A stretch of DNA of 64,000 nucleotides from Pseudotamlana agarivorans. Lineage in GTDB: Bacteria; Bacteroidota; Bacteroidia; Flavobacteriales; Flavobacteriaceae. The translations under genes and the position numbers were made by a program. Numbering within the stretch: the stretch's first letter is position 1; every line of letters begins with the position of its first letter. The notes below the pieces were generated by a model. That model saw only the letters and a list, made by a program, of their open reading frames with translations, made no database searches and was not told the DNA's origin. The stretch covers positions 62,001-126,000 of the forward strand of contig NZ_LXEI01000002.1 in NCBI RefSeq assembly GCF_001642835.1. The letters run 5' to 3'. This document shows positions 36,869 to 45,145 of this stretch, piece after piece.

Positions 36869-37337
36869 ATAGACAACTATTCGAGGAAGGAAAGATTGAA
36901 ATATTGTCTACAAACTAACAAACCAAAACTAACTAAACTAACTTTTCTTTTTCAATAGATGGTGTTTCTTATCTATTGAGATATTTTTATAAACACTTCC
37001 TTAATTTTTTAGGAGCGTTTTTTTGTGTTTCATTTTTGTAATTAGAACGTATAATTCAAATCAGCATTCTAAATGTAATGAAAAATGTTTTATTTTCCTA
37101 CTAATAAATGAATTAAATTCAATTAGGTAGTTTAATTTTTCCTACTGATCTTCTATAAATATATTAATAATTTTATGGATTTACAAAGTTTGTACTAATT
37201 TTTTTGTTAAAACGTTAAAAATAATCGGTGTTTGTTATGTTTGGTGTAAGTTCTAGTAGAAAACATCTTGTAAGTAAAGGGGGCTCCCGCTAATACACGA
37301 AGTAAAGGCGTGTTAGAATATAATTTGAGTAATTTCG
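36869..37337. other. ~470-base gap, no gene; hairpins only
   Basis: Contains the inverted repeat CAATAGAT (36953-36960) / ATCTATTG (36971-36978). A weaker hairpin with T-run lies at ~36991-37022 (AAACACTTCC...AGGAGCGTTTTTTT), perhaps a second terminator. The run AACCAAAACTAACTAAACTAAC resembles a typical mRNA leader, but no gene follows it. The 37240 direct repeat lies near its right end. A leader whose gene has been lost is possible. Confidence 0.4.
37240..37273. repeat. Direct repeat, left copy, flanking the toxin-antitoxin pair
   Basis: Matches 38252-38286 in 28 of 34 positions with a 1-base gap; the common core is AAAACATCTTGTAA. The two copies lie about 1.0 kb apart, one before the antitoxin promoter and one before mnmA. 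Confidence 0.55.
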
Positions 37338-37345
37338 TATATTTG
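37338..37345 (+). promoter_or_regulatory. -7 promoter element TATATTTG for the antitoxin gene
   Basis: Fits TAnnTTTG and ends 5 bases before the antitoxin ATG at 37351, so the message would be leaderless or nearly so. Confidence 0.5.
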
Positions 37346-37350
37346 TTATT

Positions 37351-37596
37351 ATGGCAGCGATAGATTTAAGAAATAGTTTGATAGAACGATTTAACCGAAT
37401 CATTAAAGATGATTCCAAGTTAATAGCGTTGGATGGTATCTTCGATGCTATGAATTTCATAGATTCTCCATCATTAGTTTCGGAAGAACATTATAAAATT
37501 GTTGAGGACAGCAGAAGAAAGCAGCTAGGGGGGGAAACCAAAGGTAAAAGTTGGGATGATGTAAAAAGTGGGATTAAAAAGAAATATGGCTTTTGA
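37351..37596 (+). CDS. Addiction-module antitoxin-like protein, 81 aa
   Basis: Small acidic-basic protein with the TIGR02574-like layout of putative addiction-module components: an N-terminal helix (IDLRNSLIERFNRIIKDD), a middle dimerising region with IFDAMNF, and a terminal WDDVKSGIKKKYGF that in known modules binds the partner toxin. Its stop overlaps the toxin start by 11 bases (ATG of the toxin inside TATGGCTTTTGA), so the two are translationally coupled. Promoter element directly upstream. Antitoxin function is inferred from size, order and partner. Confidence 0.82.
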   Translation: MAAIDLRNSLIERFNRIIKDDSKLIALDGIFDAMNFIDSPSLVSEEHYKIVEDSRRKQLGGETKGKSWDDVKSGIKKKYGF

Positions 37597-37878
37597 ATTA
37601 ATAATTGAGCCAGATGCTGAAATTGAAATTTATGATGCTATTGATTGGTACGAATCCAAACAAGTAGGTTTAGGCGAGGAGTTTTATAATTATCTAGGAG
37701 GTTATTTTGAAACATTAAAAAGTGGATATGTTGATTTTCCTATAAAAAGAAAACCTGTATTTCGAGAACTACCATTAAAGCGATTTCCATACGTAATTAT
37801 CTACGAAAAATTAAAGACACGATTTTCATTTATTCTGTATTTAATACACATCGACATCCACTTAAAAAATTGAAATAA
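37586..37878 (+). pseudogene. RelE/ParE-type toxin, C-terminus frameshifted
   Basis: Start ATG at 37586 (MAFELIIEPDAEIEIYDAI). The RelE/ParE fold is evident: DAIDWYESKQVGLGEEFYNY, VFRELPLKRFPYVIIYEKL. The expected last strand is not in frame. As written the chain ends ..KTRFSFILYLIHIDIHLKN at 37873. One base later it would read KDTIFIYSVFNTHRHPLKKL to a stop at 37876-37878, the standard ParE ending. A missing A in the run at 37813-37815 explains this. The conserved R-x-H-P tail is lost, so the toxin is probably weakened or dead, unless the break is a sequencing error. Confidence 0.8.
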
Positions 37879-37976
37879 GTTTAACCATATAGCTCGTTTC
37901 TGATACGGTAATTGTAAGTGCTTTGACGATGTCGATTATTGTAGTAAACAATCAGTGTAAAACATATTAAAGATTT

Positions 37977-38008
37977 AAAACGGGCATGACTTTATATGCT
38001 CGTTTTTT
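37977..38008 (+). terminator. Terminator after the toxin-antitoxin pair
   Basis: AAAACGGGCAT (37977-37987) pairs with ATGCTCGTTTT (37996-38006), one wobble, followed by T-run. Confidence 0.8.
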
Positions 38009-38251
38009 ATTTTTAAAATTTAATGTCAAAACTATATTGAAATTAGTGTAAAAGAAACAGGGAGGCTTATTAGGGTTATTTTAATTCAGAATTTGAAGAA
38101 ACTTAACTTGATAGAGAATATTCTTTAATAAAAGTAGATCCTGCTATGTAAGTTAAATGAATTACATTTTTTACTTCAAATTAATAAGCAGTATTTTATC
38201 TCTAGCTTTTTGACTATACGGCGTACTAACAAGTTAGAAGGATGTCTTTAT
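38009..38251. other. Non-coding gap between TA terminator and mnmA upstream repeat
   Basis: AT-rich, no gene, no clear repeat or hairpin found. Together with 37879-37976 it forms the spacer separating the TA unit from mnmA. Confidence 0.4.
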
Positions 38252-38286
38252 TTTGGTATAAAGTCTAAGTGAAAAACATCTTGTAA
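38252..38286. repeat. Direct repeat, right copy, upstream of mnmA
   Basis: Partner of 37240-37273. It lies 36 bases before the mnmA ATG and just upstream of the mnmA -7 element, so it is part of the mnmA promoter region; the left copy would be a duplicate of it. Confidence 0.55.
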
Positions 38287-38293
38287 TTATATG

Positions 38294-38301
38294 TATCTTT
38301 G
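38294..38301 (+). promoter_or_regulatory. -7 promoter element TATCTTTG for mnmA
   Basis: Fits TAnnTTTG, 20 bases upstream of the mnmA ATG. -33 element not evident at standard spacing. Confidence 0.5.
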
Positions 38302-38321
38302 TGCCCTAATTTTTTCTAAGA

Positions 38322-39509
38322 ATGAAACGAGTTATTATTGGACTTTCAGGAGGTGTAGATTCTAGTGTTGCCGCTTACTTATTAAAGGAGCAAGGTTATG
38401 AGGTTATTGGTTTGTTTATGAAAAACTGGCACGACGATTCGGTAACGATTTCTAATGAATGTCCTTGGTTAGACGATAGTAATGATGCGATGTTAGTTGC
38501 TGAAAAATTAGGTATTCCGTTTCAAACGGTCGATTTAAGCGAACAATACAAGGAACGCATTGTAGACTATATGTTTCATGAATATGAAAGAGGTAGAACA
38601 CCAAATCCCGATGTGCTATGTAATCGTGAAATTAAGTTTGACGTTTTTATGAAAATAGCCCTCGATTTAGGAGCCGATTATGTGGCTACAGGGCATTATT
38701 GCAGAAAGGGAACCATTCAAAAAGACGGCAAGGATATTTACCAATTATTAGCAGGAGTGGATGGGAATAAAGATCAGTCTTACTTTTTATGTCAGCTCTC
38801 TCAAGAACAATTAGCGAAATCACTTTTCCCCATAGGCGAATTAACCAAGCCTCAGGTGCGTGAAATTGCGACAAAGTTAGACCTGGTTACTGCCGATAAA
38901 AAAGATTCTCAAGGCCTTTGTTTTATTGGAAAAGTAAAGCTCCCAGATTTTCTTCAGCAACAGCTTAAACCTAAAGAAGGTGTTATTGTTGAAATCCCGA
39001 GTGATCAAAGTTTATATCAGGTTGATACACCAGATTTTAATTCTGAGGAGGAAAAATTAGCCTTCTTATCGCGTAAAATCGAATATAAAATAGACCTAGG
39101 TAAAATCGTAGGCAAGCATCAAGGTGCTCATTATTTTACAAAAGGCCAACGTAAAGGATTAGGCGTAGGTGGTACCGTAGAACCACTTTTTGTTATTGAT
39201 ACCGATGTTGAAGAAAATGTGATTTATACCGGACAAGGGAAGGAACATCCGGGCTTATACAAAAAAGCTTTGTTTGTTAGCAACGATGAATTGCATTGGG
39301 TGCGTGAAGATTTGGCTTTACAAATAGGTGAGACGCTTGCTGTTAAAGCTAGAATCCGTTACCGACAAGCCCTTGAAAACGCAACACTTCATAAGGTGGA
39401 GACTGGGCTATACGTGTCTTTTGAAAACTTTCAGTCAGCCATTACCGAAGGGCAGTTTGTGGCTTGGTATTTAGAGGATGAACTTGTAGGTTCTGGTGTT
39501 ATTGCTTAA
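38322..39509 (+). CDS. mnmA: tRNA-specific 2-thiouridylase MnmA, 395 aa
   Basis: Thiolates U34 in tRNA-Lys/Glu/Gln using sulfur from cysteine desulfurase. The PP-loop ATP pyrophosphatase motif is [17 protein letters not shown] (residues 5-21). Catalytic Cys100 is in [11 protein letters not shown] and the persulfide-accepting Cys200 is in SQGLCFIGK; both are required. Other conserved stretches are [24 protein letters not shown] and [12 protein letters not shown]. The length is a little above the usual ~365, mostly in the C-terminal part. The next gene starts 10 bases after the stop, so they share a transcript. Complete. Confidence 0.97.
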   Translation: MKRVIIGLSGGVDSSVAAYLLKEQGYEVIGLFMKNWHDDSVTISNECPWLDDSNDAMLVAEKLGIPFQTVDLSEQYKERIVDYMFHEYERGRTPNPDVLCNREIKFDVFMKIALDLGADYVATGHYCRKGTIQKDGKDIYQLLAGVDGNKDQSYFLCQLSQEQLAKSLFPIGELTKPQVREIATKLDLVTADKKDSQGLCFIGKVKLPDFLQQQLKPKEGVIVEIPSDQSLYQVDTPDFNSEEEKLAFLSRKIEYKIDLGKIVGKHQGAHYFTKGQRKGLGVGGTVEPLFVIDTDVEENVIYTGQGKEHPGLYKKALFVSNDELHWVREDLALQIGETLAVKARIRYRQALENATLHKVETGLYVSFENFQSAITEGQFVAWYLEDELVGSGVIA

Positions 39510-39519
39510 GTTAAAAACT

Positions 39520-40464
39520 ATGACGAATCGGGTTACACAATTATTCAATATAAAATATCCAATCGTACAAGCAGGAATGGTATGGAATAGCGGTTGGCGC
39601 TTAGCTTCAGCGGCTAGTAATTCTGGCATTTTAGGATTGCTTGGGGCAGGATCTATGTATCCAGAAGTGCTTCGCGAGCACATCCAGAAATGTAAAAAGG
39701 CCACTAACAAACCTTTTGGGGTGAACGTACCGATGCTTTATCCGAATATTCAAGATATTATGAATATTATTGTTGATGAAGGTGTGAAAATTGTTTTTAC
39801 TTCGGCTGGTAATCCTAAAACATGGACTGCCTGGTTACAAGAACGTGGCATTACAGTGGTACATGTAGTTAGTAGCGTGAAATTTGCGCTTAAAGCCCAA
39901 GAAGCGGGCGTTGATGCTGTTGTTGCCGAAGGTTTTGAAGCTGGTGGCCACAACGGAAGGGATGAAACTACCACACTAACCCTAATTCCTATGGTTAAAG
40001 AACAATTAAACATTCCATTAATTGCCGCAGGTGGTATTGCTACAGGAAGCGCTATGTTGGCTACTATGATTTTAGGTGCCGATGGCGTGCAAATAGGGAG
40101 TCGTTTTGTGGCAAGTGAAGAAAGTTCAGCCCATAAGGCCTTTAAACAAGCGGTTGTTGAAGCCAAGGAAGGCGATACACAATTAACATTGAAAGAATTG
40201 GCTCCAGTGAGACTCATTAAAAATCAATTTTATAATCAGGTTCAAGATTTATATAGATTGTCTCCATCTGCTGAAGACTTGAAAGCTTTACTCGGAAGAG
40301 GGCGTGCTAAAAAAGGCATGTTCGAAGGAGACCTAGTTGAGGGCGAATTGGAAATCGGACAAATTTCTGGACTTATTCATGATGTCAAGCCTGTTTCTGA
40401 AATAGTCGCTAACATTATAGCCGAATATGAATTGGCAAAAAAAGGACTGCCTAATCTTTTTTAG
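39520..40464 (+). CDS. Nitronate monooxygenase-like FMN enzyme (2-nitropropane dioxygenase family), 314 aa
   Basis: FMN-dependent TIM-barrel protein of the NMO/FabK-like family. Opening: LFNIKYPIVQAGMVWNSGWR. Phosphate/FMN loops: GVDAVVAEGFEAGGHNGRDE and IAAGGIATGSAMLATMILGA, then DGVQIGSRFVASEES. The family oxidises nitronates or, in the FabK group, reduces enoyl-ACP; the motif set here does not decide between them. I start at the ATG at 39520, 10 bases after mnmA; the longer GTG frame at 39496 overlaps mnmA. Likely in one transcript with mnmA. Cytoplasmic. Confidence 0.9.
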   Translation: MTNRVTQLFNIKYPIVQAGMVWNSGWRLASAASNSGILGLLGAGSMYPEVLREHIQKCKKATNKPFGVNVPMLYPNIQDIMNIIVDEGVKIVFTSAGNPKTWTAWLQERGITVVHVVSSVKFALKAQEAGVDAVVAEGFEAGGHNGRDETTTLTLIPMVKEQLNIPLIAAGGIATGSAMLATMILGADGVQIGSRFVASEESSAHKAFKQAVVEAKEGDTQLTLKELAPVRLIKNQFYNQVQDLYRLSPSAEDLKALLGRGRAKKGMFEGDLVEGELEIGQISGLIHDVKPVSEIVANIIAEYELAKKGLPNLF

Positions 40465-40994
40465 TCAAAATTAGTTAAGCTTCCTAAATGAATTACGGTT
40501 GCCATTTTCATAATTTATAAGTGGGATGAAATACTTTGCGAAGTTTGTTATGCTAACCTCGGTTTTAGTTATCTAATAGGCTCATTTTCTTTGATATAAT
40601 TCCTAAATATAGTTATGAAAATGCTATGTAATATGTCATGAGATTTACTGTTTAGGTGTTTTTTCTTTCAAATTAAGGTTTTGTTTACCTTATACAACAC
40701 AGTTTTTACACCCTATTTTCTAGATTTTTACTCAATTATCATGATTTAACTATAGCTGAATAGCTTGTAAGTTATTGATTTTAGGTGGTTTATGAGGTTG
40801 TTTAGTTTATGTCTAGTTGGTTTTTAGTTCAGTTTTGTTTCTTCAAGTAACTGTGTTTATATATTGCATCTATCCAATTACGAATATTTTAATAATTCAC
40901 ATGTAATACTAATGAATTACTAATTAAAGATGTGTTAATTTTTGTATTCGATAATAAAACCAACAATAACTAAAACTAAAACCCAGAACTATTT
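40465..40994. other. 530-base AT-rich regulatory gap before the GH86 gene
   Basis: No reading frame of substance. Near the gene: TTAATTTTTG, one base off TAnnTTTG, and a long leader rich in AACTAAAACTAAAACCC before the ATG at 40995. The size fits a substrate-regulated promoter region, but no operator was identified. Nothing else recognised. Confidence 0.45.
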
Positions 40995-43900
40995 ATGCAA
41001 CTTTTTACTAGAAAAAGTGCACTAGCCTCAACTTTTACCTTAATTGGAATGAGCCTATTTGCACAGGTTGATGTCGATGTCAACCTTAACATGAAACACT
41101 CCGTTGACGGAGAATCGCGATTCGGACGTGAACGTCGTATGACGATTCACTCTTCTTTACCCGAAGGTGACTGGACAGGTCATGAAGACAAACTAAACTA
41201 CTTAATTAATGACCTAGACGTTTACTTTGGTCGCGAAACAGGTTCTGCAACCTGGAAAATGCACTATGTAGAAGAAGACCCTAATAAACCAGGTTGGGCG
41301 AATGAGGAGCAGATGGCTGTACATGGAAATGGTTTAAAACAATGGTATGAATCTGAAGACTTTGCCGATCGTCATCAATACGAAGGTAAATCTCATATGA
41401 TTATGGGGGTTAATGATCACACTCCTATGTATCCTAATTTATCATGGCATCCCGGTTTTGGAAAAGGTGCAGGCGGCTGGTTTGTAAAAGATACCGATGC
41501 TGCGGCAGACTGGGTAGCTAAATATTTGGCAAATTATTACGCCCAAACTCCTGGACAAATTGGTGAAAAGCTACCAACTTATTGGGAAATATACAATGAG
41601 CCCGATATGAATTACATGAATCCATCATTTGGTATGATTGTTTCCAGTATGGAGAAAAACTGGGAATATCACAAACTTGTCGCTCAGGAAGTCCGTTCAA
41701 AATTAGGTGCTAATGCCCCTAAAATTGGAGGTATGTGTTTAGGGCAACTCGATTTTTACAAACAAGATGGTATTCCAAGTAGAACCGATGGTCAATTTTG
41801 GTACGATAACTCTAGCGCAGAGGCTAATTTGTTGTACGACAACATGCTATCGGGTGTTGGAAGCGGTATACCAAATCCTGGGGTAGGTAAAGCAGTTTGG
41901 CCAAAAGCTTGGGAAAATAGAACCAATGATTGGTGGCAATGGGATTATATGTACCAAGGCTTTATTGATTATACGGGAGCTGATATGGATTTTTATGGCG
42001 TACATTTATACGATTGGCCTCAGGAAGATCCACAAAGAGACAAAGCCAATACACGTTCTGGAGGTCATGTAGAAGCTATGCTAGATCTTATGGAGTGGTA
42101 TGACAATGAATTATTTGGACAAAAAAAGGATATTATAATGTCTGAATTTGGTACTGTTAACTCAGGTATGATTAACAAACCAGCATGGCGAGATGGAAAA
42201 CGTGACTGGCTATACATTAAACCTTTTAACCAAATGATGATGCAATTTTTAGAGCGTCCTTCTCATGTGGTTTATAGTATGCCTTTTGCGCCCGTAAAAG
42301 CTGTTTGGGGTGCACACTTTGAAGGTAATAATGTGGTGCGTTATGATGGAGCAACACTTATGGAGCCTAAAGGATCATGGACGGGAGACTCTAGTACTTG
42401 GACTATGAACGAACCTACTGGTGGATGGGAATGGTCTGGTATTATTCACTTTTTTGAATTATGGAAAGATGTTGAAGGTACACGTATTGATACTAAAGCG
42501 AGCGATATTGATGTGCAGGTAGATGCCTATGTAAACGGCAAACACGTTTATGTTATTTTGAATAACGCCATAGATGATAATAAGTCGATAAACTTAAACA
42601 CGTTTGGTTTAGCGGGTAATAATATTGAAAACGTAGAGTTACGTCATATTTTCAAAGGTGATACGGGTTACACGCAATATACGGTTGCCAATATGACTGC
42701 GGCACCTGCTCAAGTGACACTAAAACCAAACTCTACTATTGTTTTAGATTATACGTTTGCAAACAATGTGGTTATCGATCAAGAATCGGAAGAAACAAAG
42801 TATATGAGTGCTCCATTAGCTGGAAATGCTAAAAACGATCGTGGTACGCAATTGTGTCATACAGCGTCAACTCCAAGTATAACAGCAACGGTTTCTGGTG
42901 TGGTAAAACCAACACATGGCGAAGCCATAATTAGAGTTGGTGGTTTTTTCCCAAATCCTAATGATGGAAATCCTGGAATGAAAATTAAAAAACTTACCGT
43001 AAACGGAAATGACGTTATTGTACAAGCCGATAATTTTATTGCCAATACACGTGGATATGGATTAGGAAACTTTAAAGGCGCATGGTTTGGTGTTTTAGAA
43101 TTAGAATGTCCAATTGAGTATCTTCAAGATGGCAATAACACGGTAACTTTTGAAAGATATCAAGCAGCGGAGTTTACAACTTTAATGATTCAGGTTTTCG
43201 ATATGACTACCGATCCGGGTAGAACAAATGGCGGATCTACAATTACTGGGCTTGCTTTTAGTTCAGCTTCTGAAGATGTTATGAATGGTGAAACTCTAGG
43301 ATTAGCACCTATTTTTACGCCTGAAGATGCTTCAGATAAAGGTTTAACTTGGACCTCTTCTAACGAAGCCGTGGCTACTGTAGATGAAAATGGGGTTGTT
43401 ACAGCAGTTGCCGATTCAGGAAGCACAGTAATTACTGCTACAAGTACGGCTGATAACTCGATTGCTGCTACCATCACTATTAATGCTATTCCTTATCAAG
43501 CCTCATCTGTAACAGCTATTTCAATAATTGAAGGTGATGCCCTAACCGTAGCGCATTATACAAATACCGATTTGAATATAGAATTTACACCGACACCTAC
43601 GGTGGCACCAGAAGTAGAATGGACTACTTCCGATGATAGTGTTGTGGAAATTGTTTCTAACGGAACCATTATTGGTAAAAAAGTAGGTGAAACAGCAACA
43701 ATTACAGCTACTGTAAAAGGAACTACTATTAAAGATGACATTGTTGTTACCGTTGGTATTGCTGGACAAGAGACGATTTTCTGTGATGCGTTGCCTACTG
43801 ATTTTGATGCGACTACTAATATCGACTTTACGGCAAACGTTAATATGGATGGAGCTCGTGAGTTTTATATTGCGCTAGTTAAAGGTACCGATGTTTTAGC

Positions 43901-45017
43901 GAGTAACACCATAAATTTAAATGCTCAAGGCTTAGAAACGGTTCCTGTATCTTTCACCTTAGCAAATGCACCAGCACCAGGTTCGGGCTATAAATTACGT
44001 GCGGAATTGACAAATGGTACCACAATCATATCGACTTGTGATAATGACATAACGATTAATCAGCCTACAACAATTACGAGTGTAACGGTTTCTCCAAGTT
44101 CTGCTTATGCGGTTACATCGGATGCTATTCAATTATCAGCCAAAGTTTTACCTGCAGATGCGAGTAATAAAACGGTTAATTGGACGACTTCAAATGCTAA
44201 TATTGCTACTGTTGATGCTAACGGATTAGTTACAGCCATTACAAGTGGTACAGCAACGATTACTGCTACGGCCGTGGATGGTGGTTTACAAGATTCAAGT
44301 GTCATTACTTTTGTTGATCCTAGCAGCAGTTTAATTATTGAAGCTGAAGATTTAACCTCTACTAGCGGTACAGAAGATGATAGCTCTTGGGGAGGTCCAG
44401 GATTCGGGTTTAGAGTCAATGGAGAATGGATTGATTACGGAAACACAGGAGATTGGGCAGAGTACCAGGTTAATATTCCTGAATCAGGATTTTATCAAGT
44501 GACCTACCATTATGCAACTCCAGGAAGTAATACTGAAATTACTGGAACTATAAATGGTACCGATTTTTCTACGGATACTTTTGAATCTACAGGTGAATGG
44601 ACGACCCCAGGAACACATATTGCATGTGCTCCACTACAGGTAAATGCCGGAACCCAAACTTTTAAAGTGACAGCAACAGGGGTAGATGTGTGGCAATGGA
44701 ATTTAGATAAAATTGAACTTATCAAAGTGCCTAGTGATTATGCCGCTAATATGCCTTGTGGCGGACACCTTTCAGTTGATGAGGTTCAGAGTACTGGAAT
44801 TAGTTTTTACCCGAACCCAGCCTCAGATGTGTTAAATATTACAAACCTAAAGGGGAACGAAAAAATTTCACTTTACGACTTCACAGGTAGATTTATAGGG
44901 AAGCTAGAAGCTAGTGGAACCATAAACATTAGTCATATTCCTTCTGGAGTGTATTTAATTCATGTTGTAGGAAATCAAACAACTTTTTCAAAAACATTAA
45001 TTGTTAATCGTGATTAA
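40995..45017 (+). CDS. Secreted GH86 beta-agarase/porphyranase with Ig-like, CBM6-like and T9SS domains, 1340 aa
   Basis: Secreted enzyme predicted to cut agarose or porphyran of red algae. The signal peptide is at residues 1-23 (ASTFTLIGMSLFAQ). The GH86 catalytic region is ~25-590, with probable acid/base E202 in YWEIYNEPDMN and nucleophile E384 in IIMSEFGTVNSG. A beta-sandwich follows (~595-740). BIG2-type Ig modules lie at ~750-830, 838-920 and 1026-1108 (TWTSSNEAVATVDENGVVTA, NWTTSNANIATVDANGLVTA). A CBM6-like domain spans ~1113-1245 (IIEAEDLTS, RVNGEWIDYGN, WQWNLDKIELIKV). A type A T9SS sorting domain closes the protein (ISFYPNPASDVLNI to LIVNRD). Neighbours are housekeeping genes; no SusC/D, sulfatase or other glycosidase is present. 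Its own terminator follows. Confidence 0.93.
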   Translation: MQLFTRKSALASTFTLIGMSLFAQVDVDVNLNMKHSVDGESRFGRERRMTIHSSLPEGDWTGHEDKLNYLINDLDVYFGRETGSATWKMHYVEEDPNKPGWANEEQMAVHGNGLKQWYESEDFADRHQYEGKSHMIMGVNDHTPMYPNLSWHPGFGKGAGGWFVKDTDAAADWVAKYLANYYAQTPGQIGEKLPTYWEIYNEPDMNYMNPSFGMIVSSMEKNWEYHKLVAQEVRSKLGANAPKIGGMCLGQLDFYKQDGIPSRTDGQFWYDNSSAEANLLYDNMLSGVGSGIPNPGVGKAVWPKAWENRTNDWWQWDYMYQGFIDYTGADMDFYGVHLYDWPQEDPQRDKANTRSGGHVEAMLDLMEWYDNELFGQKKDIIMSEFGTVNSGMINKPAWRDGKRDWLYIKPFNQMMMQFLERPSHVVYSMPFAPVKAVWGAHFEGNNVVRYDGATLMEPKGSWTGDSSTWTMNEPTGGWEWSGIIHFFELWKDVEGTRIDTKASDIDVQVDAYVNGKHVYVILNNAIDDNKSINLNTFGLAGNNIENVELRHIFKGDTGYTQYTVANMTAAPAQVTLKPNSTIVLDYTFANNVVIDQESEETKYMSAPLAGNAKNDRGTQLCHTASTPSITATVSGVVKPTHGEAIIRVGGFFPNPNDGNPGMKIKKLTVNGNDVIVQADNFIANTRGYGLGNFKGAWFGVLELECPIEYLQDGNNTVTFERYQAAEFTTLMIQVFDMTTDPGRTNGGSTITGLAFSSASEDVMNGETLGLAPIFTPEDASDKGLTWTSSNEAVATVDENGVVTAVADSGSTVITATSTADNSIAATITINAIPYQASSVTAISIIEGDALTVAHYTNTDLNIEFTPTPTVAPEVEWTTSDDSVVEIVSNGTIIGKKVGETATITATVKGTTIKDDIVVTVGIAGQETIFCDALPTDFDATTNIDFTANVNMDGAREFYIALVKGTDVLASNTINLNAQGLETVPVSFTLANAPAPGSGYKLRAELTNGTTIISTCDNDITINQPTTITSVTVSPSSAYAVTSDAIQLSAKVLPADASNKTVNWTTSNANIATVDANGLVTAITSGTATITATAVDGGLQDSSVITFVDPSSSLIIEAEDLTSTSGTEDDSSWGGPGFGFRVNGEWIDYGNTGDWAEYQVNIPESGFYQVTYHYATPGSNTEITGTINGTDFSTDTFESTGEWTTPGTHIACAPLQVNAGTQTFKVTATGVDVWQWNLDKIELIKVPSDYAANMPCGGHLSVDEVQSTGISFYPNPASDVLNITNLKGNEKISLYDFTGRFIGKLEASGTINISHIPSGVYLIHVVGNQTTFSKTLIVNRD

Positions 45018-45066
45018 TATTTTATTTCGGAGATTTTAATAGAATCTTTTTAAGGTGAGGATGAAA

Positions 45067-45099
45067 ATATCGAGGGTGAAAGCTCTCGGTATTTTTTTT
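45067..45099 (+). terminator. Terminator after the GH86 gene
   Basis: 10-bp stem ATATCGAGGG (45067-45076) / CTCTCGGTAT (45083-45092) with two wobble pairs, 6-base loop and seven T. Confidence 0.82.
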
Positions 45100-45133
45100 G
45101 TTTTAGGGTCACTTTTTTACCATAAAATAGGAC

Positions 45134-45141
45134 TACTTTTG
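45134..45141 (+). promoter_or_regulatory. -7 promoter element TACTTTTG for the MATE gene
   Basis: Fits TAnnTTTG and ends 4 bases before the ATG at 45146. The MATE N-terminus beginning there (MNLSQYTKEF) is of the expected kind, so the start is not in doubt and the message should be leaderless. Confidence 0.52.
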
Positions 45142-45145
45142 CAGC

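Noticed and set aside
39750-40217. 155-codon frame antisense to the nitronate monooxygenase-like gene
   Set aside because: Mirror of a real TIM-barrel coding frame; no motif, no promoter.
43542-43769. Asn/Ser/Cys-rich frame antisense to the GH86 Ig modules
   Set aside because: Composition is an effect of reading repetitive Ig coding DNA backwards.
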